Shown: positions 60,108-64,000 of the stretch, piece by piece | Numbering within the stretch: position 1 is the first letter of the stretch | Layout: every line of letters starts with the position of its first letter | DNA from: Deltaproteobacteria bacterium | Lineage (GTDB): Bacteria; Desulfobacterota; Syntrophobacteria; BM002 | NCBI GenBank assembly: GCA_019309045.1 | Contig: JAFDGZ010000001.1 | Coordinates: 62,001 to 126,000 of the forward strand | Direction: 5' to 3' | DNA length: 64,000 nt | Notes under the pieces: model-generated | The model's input: only the letters and a program-made list of their open reading frames with translations | Told to the model about the DNA's origin: nothing | The model's database searches: none | Program-made: the position numbers and the translations under genes

Positions 60108-60872
60108 CTAGCTCGAGGCTTGTTCACGCTGCTTTGGAGCAATGAAGGCTTTCAGCCTCTGCTCCAGGATCCTCGGATTTTCACCTTTGGCTATGCACAT
60201 TACCCCTTCAATTGTCAGTTCTTTGGCAAGCACCTCTTCTGTGCTGCGCGTACGCAGCTTTCCAGCAATGGGGTTGAAGATAATATTCGCCATGATGGCA
60301 CCATAGAATGTAGTCAGCAGGGCCACTGCCATGGCTGGACCGATGGTGCTTGGATCATCCATTGTCTGCAGCATCTGCACCAGACCTATGAGCGTTCCAA
60401 TCATGCCGAGGGCAGGAGCGAAGGTTCCCATGGTGGTGAATATTTCGGCACCAAGCTTGTGCCGTTCCTGGATGTATTCCAGCTCCGTCTCCAGGATGGC
60501 CTGAATCGACTCCGGCTCCATACCGTCCATGGCAAGCTGCAGCCCGGTGCGGGCAAATTCATCGTCCATATCCTTGATGGCCGGCTCCAGGGCAAGTATG
60601 CCCTCTCTTCTCGCCTGGCCCGCAAGCGTCACAAAATTGGCGATTGCTTCCGCAGGCGAGAACTGCTTGGCGAAAAAGGCGTTTCTTACCACCTTTACAA
60701 CCTTGAAAACTTCTTTGAGAGGGTAGTTGATTAGGGTAGCCCCCAGGGTGCCGCCAGCCACAATCATCAGCGATGGCACGTTAACGAAGAGGCCGAGACC
60801 TCCTCCCATCATGATGGCGCTGAGTACAAGGGCGAAGGCAGAAAATATGCCCGCAAAGGTAGCAATATCCAT
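60108..60872 (-). CDS. motA: motor stator protein MotA (PomA-like)
   Basis: This encodes 254 residues, preceded by GGAGAG. Four membrane segments are visible. The conserved pore part, FAPALGMIGTLIGLVQMLQTMDD and IGPAMAVALLTTFYGAIMANI, resembles the sodium-type PomA more than proton-type MotA; ion use is inferred only. The cytoplasmic loop (about 60-145) would contact FliG. It heads the operon motA-motB-motB-fliL-fliM and so on, behind a consensus sigma-54 promoter. Confidence 0.96.
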   Translation of the reverse strand: MDIATFAGIFSAFALVLSAIMMGGGLGLFVNVPSLMIVAGGTLGATLINYPLKEVFKVVKVVRNAFFAKQFSPAEAIANFVTLAGQARREGILALEPAIKDMDDEFARTGLQLAMDGMEPESIQAILETELEYIQERHKLGAEIFTTMGTFAPALGMIGTLIGLVQMLQTMDDPSTIGPAMAVALLTTFYGAIMANIIFNPIAGKLRTRSTEEVLAKELTIEGVMCIAKGENPRILEQRLKAFIAPKQREQASS

Positions 60873-60923
60873 AGATCTCTCTCCAGATTCTTCGGGTAAA
60901 ACAATGGCTTGCCAGTTGACTAA

Positions 60924-60938
60924 GCAACCTCTGTGCCA
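60924..60938 (-). promoter_or_regulatory. sigma-54 promoter of the motA-fliL-fliM operon
   Basis: On the minus strand TGGCAC-AGAGG-TTGC is a perfect match to the sigma-54 -24/-12 core, with GG and GC ten bases apart. Transcription should start near 60912, about 40 bases before the motA ATG. A sigma-54 activator such as FlrC/FleR type would be needed; its gene is not in the window. Confidence 0.78.
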
Positions 60939-61447
60939 GCAAAATCATTGCAGAAAATGGCCAGACAGCAATATGCCTCATATACGGAGCTCCAGAGATG
61001 TCACAGTCAGGACAGCCCTCAAAGAGCAGCCACACTTTTGTGGCCGACCCCTGACAATTCCAATCCCTCTCCCCTGGCGGTCTGCCACGAGGAAGTCGCC
61101 TTACCTCCCCTGCAAACTCGCGCCGAATGGGGGCTAAGTCGCAGTCCTCCAGTGGTCTGGACTCAGGGTCGAAGGCAAACGAGTAGCGGAGGGGTGAAAA
61201 TCGTTCAACTGTACTGTGGGGAAATAGTGACGAGAATCTTTGCAGCATGGTTGTTATCTCGGTAGTACTGCCCGCTAGACCCTTTGGCAAGATGCGGGCC
61301 TTACTCCCAGGAGACAGCTGCAAGCATGGCCGGCGAAGCAGCTACGCCAAAGTACTGTTCAACAACCTCCTGCAGATAGTCAAATTATTGACTAACTGGT
61401 CCGGCAGACGCCAATTGACAGGCGAAAAAGGGTGGGCTGCAACTACC

Positions 61448-61471
61448 AAGGGCGGGAGTGATCCCGCCCTT
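61448..61471 (-). terminator. hairpin after flgE
   Basis: AAGGGCGGGA (61448-61457) and TCCCGCCCTT (61462-61471) form a perfect 10-bp stem with a 4-base loop, about 40 bases after the flgE stop. No T-run follows on the minus strand. With the next promoter at 60938, it marks the likely end of the fliK-flgD-flgE transcript. Confidence 0.6.
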
Positions 61472-61510
61472 CTGAGCTGCAGGCAATAATAAGGTGTAGG
61501 GAAAACTGTT

Positions 61511-62911
61511 CTACCGCTTCAGATTTATCAGCTCCTGCAACATGGTATCAGTAGTAGTAATGATCCTCGAGTTCGCCTGGAATCCCCGCTGGAAAATAAT
61601 CATCTTGACGAACTGGTCAGCGAGATCTACGTTGGATTGCTCCAGGGCATTTGAGGCTATGGTCCCCAGCCCGTTGGTGCCGGGGTGGCCGGTGGATGGA
61701 TCTCCTGTTCTCTGGCTGGCTGCAAAGAGGTTGCCCCCCTTCTTGGTCAAATCCCAGGGATTGTTGAAATTGGCGAGAGCCACCCTGTAAAGAGGCGTCA
61801 CCTGCCCGTTGGAGTAATGACCCACCATAATACCATCGGTGTCCACAGATACGCTCTGGAGAAAACCTGGACCGTAGCCGTTCTGCGACTGGCCTATGGT
61901 GGTTGAGGAAGAGGCATACTTGGTGCTGGTGAAGTTGGCATCACGGGCCCAGCCCGTACCGTTCCAGTAGAGACCCAGGTTGAGTTCGATTGTCTGGGGC
62001 CCCTGGCCAAAATCCACGGTGAACTGAGGATAGTTGTTGGTGCCAAAAGTTGCAGCTGTCCAGTTGGTTGGATCGTTATCCTTGGTCTCCAGGTTGGAAA
62101 GACTGGCAAGATTGCCGTTGGCATCATAGGTGATGATGCCTCGCATGTAGACTCCGGCAAGAGCTCCCTTGGCAGCCTGGTTCTGATCCTTGCCTGGATC
62201 GGTTGTCACCAGGAATTCATACTGATCATTGGCATCTGTTCGGTCGAAATAGAGGGTGAGTGTGTGCTCACTGCCCAGGCTGTCATAGATATTTATCGAA
62301 GTCTGGTAGGCATAGTCGTTCGGGGTCAGCGGTGGATCCAGGCTGGCATCCCACTTGCTCGCCAGGTTGGCACCGGCCACTGTATCGAGCGCCCTGCGAG
62401 AATCCAGATTGGTGGTCAGCTGCAGCAGGTTGGTCTCCTGGGGCGGGGAACTGAAATCGTTCAGGTGAATGTCCGTGATGTCACCCTGGTCTTCACCAGT
62501 TTCGGCATCGAGCCTCCAGCCCTGCACCACATACCGTTCGGGATTTACCAGGTAGCCTTCCTGATCAAACTTGAACTGTCCGGCCCTGGTATAGTAGCGG
62601 TCGCCCGTGTCTCTGTTTTCCAGGATGAAAAAGCCGCTGCCGCCAATTGCCAGGTCAGTAGGCTCACTGGTGTTCTCGAAGGAACCCTGATCAAAAGTGG
62701 CGCTGATGTCGCTCAAACGAGAACCACGGCCTATCTGGGCTGACCCCGAAGCCACTGACACATTCTGGGCCAGAAGATCCTGGAAGGTGACCCGGCTCGA
62801 TTTGAAGGCCACGGTATTCACATTGGCGATGTTGTCGCCAATGACAGCCATGGAATTTCCCAGGACATTGAGGCCGCTGATGCCCGAGTAGAGAGAACTT
62901 GAAATTGACAT
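61511..62911 (-). CDS. flgE: flagellar hook protein
   Basis: This encodes 466 residues from the ATG at 62911, which follows AGGAGG. It opens with S-I-S-S-S-L-Y-S-G-I-S-G-L-N and NSMAVIGDNIANVNTVAFKSSRVTFQDLL, has a GSGFFIL motif near 90, and ends with NVDLADQFVKMIIFQRGFQANSRIITTTDTMLQEL. The middle is a variable surface domain with Asn/Thr-rich sequence. It forms the hook and is exported by the flagellar apparatus. It lies 28 bases after flgD. Confidence 0.97.
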   Translation of the reverse strand: MSISSSLYSGISGLNVLGNSMAVIGDNIANVNTVAFKSSRVTFQDLLAQNVSVASGSAQIGRGSRLSDISATFDQGSFENTSEPTDLAIGGSGFFILENRDTGDRYYTRAGQFKFDQEGYLVNPERYVVQGWRLDAETGEDQGDITDIHLNDFSSPPQETNLLQLTTNLDSRRALDTVAGANLASKWDASLDPPLTPNDYAYQTSINIYDSLGSEHTLTLYFDRTDANDQYEFLVTTDPGKDQNQAAKGALAGVYMRGIITYDANGNLASLSNLETKDNDPTNWTAATFGTNNYPQFTVDFGQGPQTIELNLGLYWNGTGWARDANFTSTKYASSSTTIGQSQNGYGPGFLQSVSVDTDGIMVGHYSNGQVTPLYRVALANFNNPWDLTKKGGNLFAASQRTGDPSTGHPGTNGLGTIASNALEQSNVDLADQFVKMIIFQRGFQANSRIITTTDTMLQELINLKR

Positions 62912-62939
62912 GGTACATCCTCCTTGCTTCCAGAAGTAC

Positions 62940-63641
62940 TCACGAAGTTCTTGCAGATTGATTCGCAGCCGTGGCAGGCGCTGGCTCCACGGCAATGATT
63001 TTGCTGAGGGGCACCTCCATATCCCCCACGGAGATTATTGGCATTGCCCCTCCGAGCTTGACGCCTGTGACAATTCCTGAAGTGCGGCTGCTGACAGTCA
63101 CTTCTTCTCCGGCAAAATTTTTTGCCAGCACACGAAAAGTATAGACCCCTTCCGGCATCAATTGACCGTCGCCGTCGAGGCCATCCCATTCAAAAGAGTG
63201 GCTTCCTTTCTCAAGAGCTCCCAGCGGCAGGTTGCGCACCGTTCTACCCTGGCTGTCCTGGATGGAAACGATGCATTGGCTGACATCCTCATTCAAGACA
63301 AATGAGGCAGATGGTATGGAGCTTTCGCTCAGGCGCAGACTGCTTCCTTCAGCAACTACTTTCTTGCCAATAAGGTTCAGGGCCTGGATCCGAGCCGACG
63401 TGCCCTGTCCGTTGAGCATCTGCACCACATTGTCATTGATGTTGAACAGTTGCTCTAGACTGCTGAACTGAGCCAGCTGGGCTGTAAATTCGGTATTGTC
63501 GATGGGGTTTAGGGGATCCTGAAACTGCATCTGGGTGATGAACATTTTCAAGAAGTCGCTGCGGCCCAGTTTGTCCCGATGACTCCTGGTGTCAGCCACA
63601 TGCTGATTCTGCACGATCGGTTCTAGTGCTGCAATTGCCAT
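62940..63641 (-). CDS. flgD: flagellar hook cap protein
   Basis: This encodes 233 residues from the ATG at 63641, which follows GGAGGAGG. The N-terminal segment GRSDFLKMFITQMQFQDPLNPIDNTEFTAQLAQFSSLEQL is diagnostic for FlgD. The C-terminal part (about 95-215) has the FlgD Ig/FlgD-type beta domains, with GSHSFEWDGLDGDGQLMPEGVYTFRV. It scaffolds hook growth. It follows fliK by 55 bases. Confidence 0.97.
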   Translation of the reverse strand: MAIAALEPIVQNQHVADTRSHRDKLGRSDFLKMFITQMQFQDPLNPIDNTEFTAQLAQFSSLEQLFNINDNVVQMLNGQGTSARIQALNLIGKKVVAEGSSLRLSESSIPSASFVLNEDVSQCIVSIQDSQGRTVRNLPLGALEKGSHSFEWDGLDGDGQLMPEGVYTFRVLAKNFAGEEVTVSSRTSGIVTGVKLGGAMPIISVGDMEVPLSKIIAVEPAPATAANQSARTS

Positions 63642-63696
63642 CAGCTTCCTCCTCCAAGTGGTGCGCTGCCTCCTGCGCTCTAGGCAAGCCTCCTGG

Positions 63697-64000
63697 TCAG
63701 GCAAAGAGGTCGACCCTGCGGCCGGAAATTAGACGTTCAACCTGTTGAACAGATGGCTCCTCTTCACCGGTTCCGGATGGCGCCACGGGTGAGATCCTCG
63801 GGGCGCCTCCTCGCTTGTTTTCCTGAAAACGATCCTCATTCAGCTGAGGGTAAGGCGACCTCTCCCTGTTCACGCTCACTTGAAACGATTCTAGATGCAG
63901 GTTGTGTTGGGCCAGGTGCTGTCGAAGTTGCAGCAGATGCGCTTCAATAAGCTCCTTCACCGCGTGCGACTCCGCCACCAGGGTAGCTGTAAGGTGATCC
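63697..64000 (-). CDS. fliK: flagellar hook-length control protein FliK, C-terminal fragment
   Basis: The window ends inside this gene; about 100 C-terminal residues are visible. The frame is open to the window edge, so the GTG at 63978 is not the true start. The part A-T-L-V-A-E-S-H-A-V-K-E-L-I-E-A-H-L-L-Q-L-R-Q-H-L matches the end of the FliK C-terminal core, and the Pro/Gly/Ser-rich tail after it is also typical. The order fliK-flgD-flgE is standard. It is separate from the FliK-like gene at 44953-46044. Confidence 0.85.
   Translation of the reverse strand, partial: DHLTATLVAESHAVKELIEAHLLQLRQHLAQHNLHLESFQVSVNRERSPYPQLNEDRFQENKRGGAPRISPVAPSGTGEEEPSVQQVERLISGRRVDLFA

Larger units (their letters stand above)
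60873..61510. other. 638-bp gap between flgE and motA
   Basis: The gap contains the sigma-54 promoter of motA (60924-60938) and the hairpin after flgE (61448-61471). A minus-strand open frame of about 100 codons in between has no ribosome binding site, no recognisable family and an odd composition, so I do not call it. A FlbD gene, often found here, is not seen. Confidence 0.5.

Noticed and set aside
60781-61323. A minus-strand open frame between flgE and motA, running into motA
   Set aside because: No ribosome binding site, Arg/Pro/Cys-rich composition, no family match, and it covers the motA promoter and the start of motA.

Overview
The window is a chromosomal segment of a Gram-negative, motile bacterium. 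It most likely comes from the Desulfobacterota (the old Deltaproteobacteria), near the Syntrophobacterales. That is an inference from protein style and gene order: a def-fmt-rsmB-PASTA-rpe cluster, a yhaM-tmk-holB-ricT-metG cluster, a polar-type flagellar cluster with flhF/flhG and fliA, P- and L-ring genes, and sigma-54-type promoters. There is no ribosomal RNA gene in the window, and I saw no tRNA gene, insertion sequence, CRISPR array or prophage.

Bases 1-13,000 hold mostly single metabolic or accessory genes: a truncated FHA protein, a small exported protein, a stand-alone AsnC-type RAM domain, a flavodoxin, a DMT exporter, mannose-6-phosphate isomerase, a beta-hydroxyacid dehydrogenase, a crotonase lacking both usual catalytic glutamates, an AzlCD amino-acid exporter, a DUF2695-like protein, two Hsp20 chaperones behind a promoter covered by an inverted repeat, a PilZ protein, a membrane-anchored protein of six short repeats and an alpha/beta hydrolase.

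Bases 13,200-25,000 hold two housekeeping clusters that converge. The plus-strand one is yhaM-tmk-holB-ricT-metG. The minus-strand one is def-fmt-rsmB-PASTA-rpe, with a HEAT-repeat lipoprotein gene upstream.

Bases 25,200-34,600 are a signalling island beside the flagellar genes. It has a diguanylate cyclase with a degenerate receiver domain, two hybrid sensor kinases, an HDOD protein, an HDOD-GGDEF protein and a membrane-anchored PilZ protein of the flagellar-brake type. The diguanylate cyclase has a consensus sigma-54 promoter, and the HDOD gene has a very good sigma-28 (FliA) promoter. This wires the island into the flagellar hierarchy.

Bases 34,700-64,000 are a flagellar cluster, all on the minus strand. 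In order of transcription it contains: fliK (partial, running off the window), flgD, flgE; a hairpin; then motA (sigma-54 promoter), two tandem motB-like genes, fliL, fliM, fliN, fliO, fliP, fliQ, fliR, flhB, flhA, flhF, flhG, fliA, a second FliL-like gene, two small flagellar-associated genes, a second FliK-like gene, and a stand-alone FlhB C-terminal-domain gene; then, behind another sigma-54-type promoter, flgF, flgG, flgA, flgH, flgI, flgJ (rod-binding domain only), flgN, flgK, flgL, csrA and fliW. Flagellin, the filament cap, flgB/C, fliE-J and chemotaxis genes are not in the window; several of these probably lie just past base 64,000. No flgM was found.

There is no obvious stand-alone novel system. 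The most interesting content is the link between c-di-GMP genes and the flagellar sigma factors, the FliK-like/FlhB-C-domain pair, the tandem MotB genes, and a few repeat proteins of unknown role.
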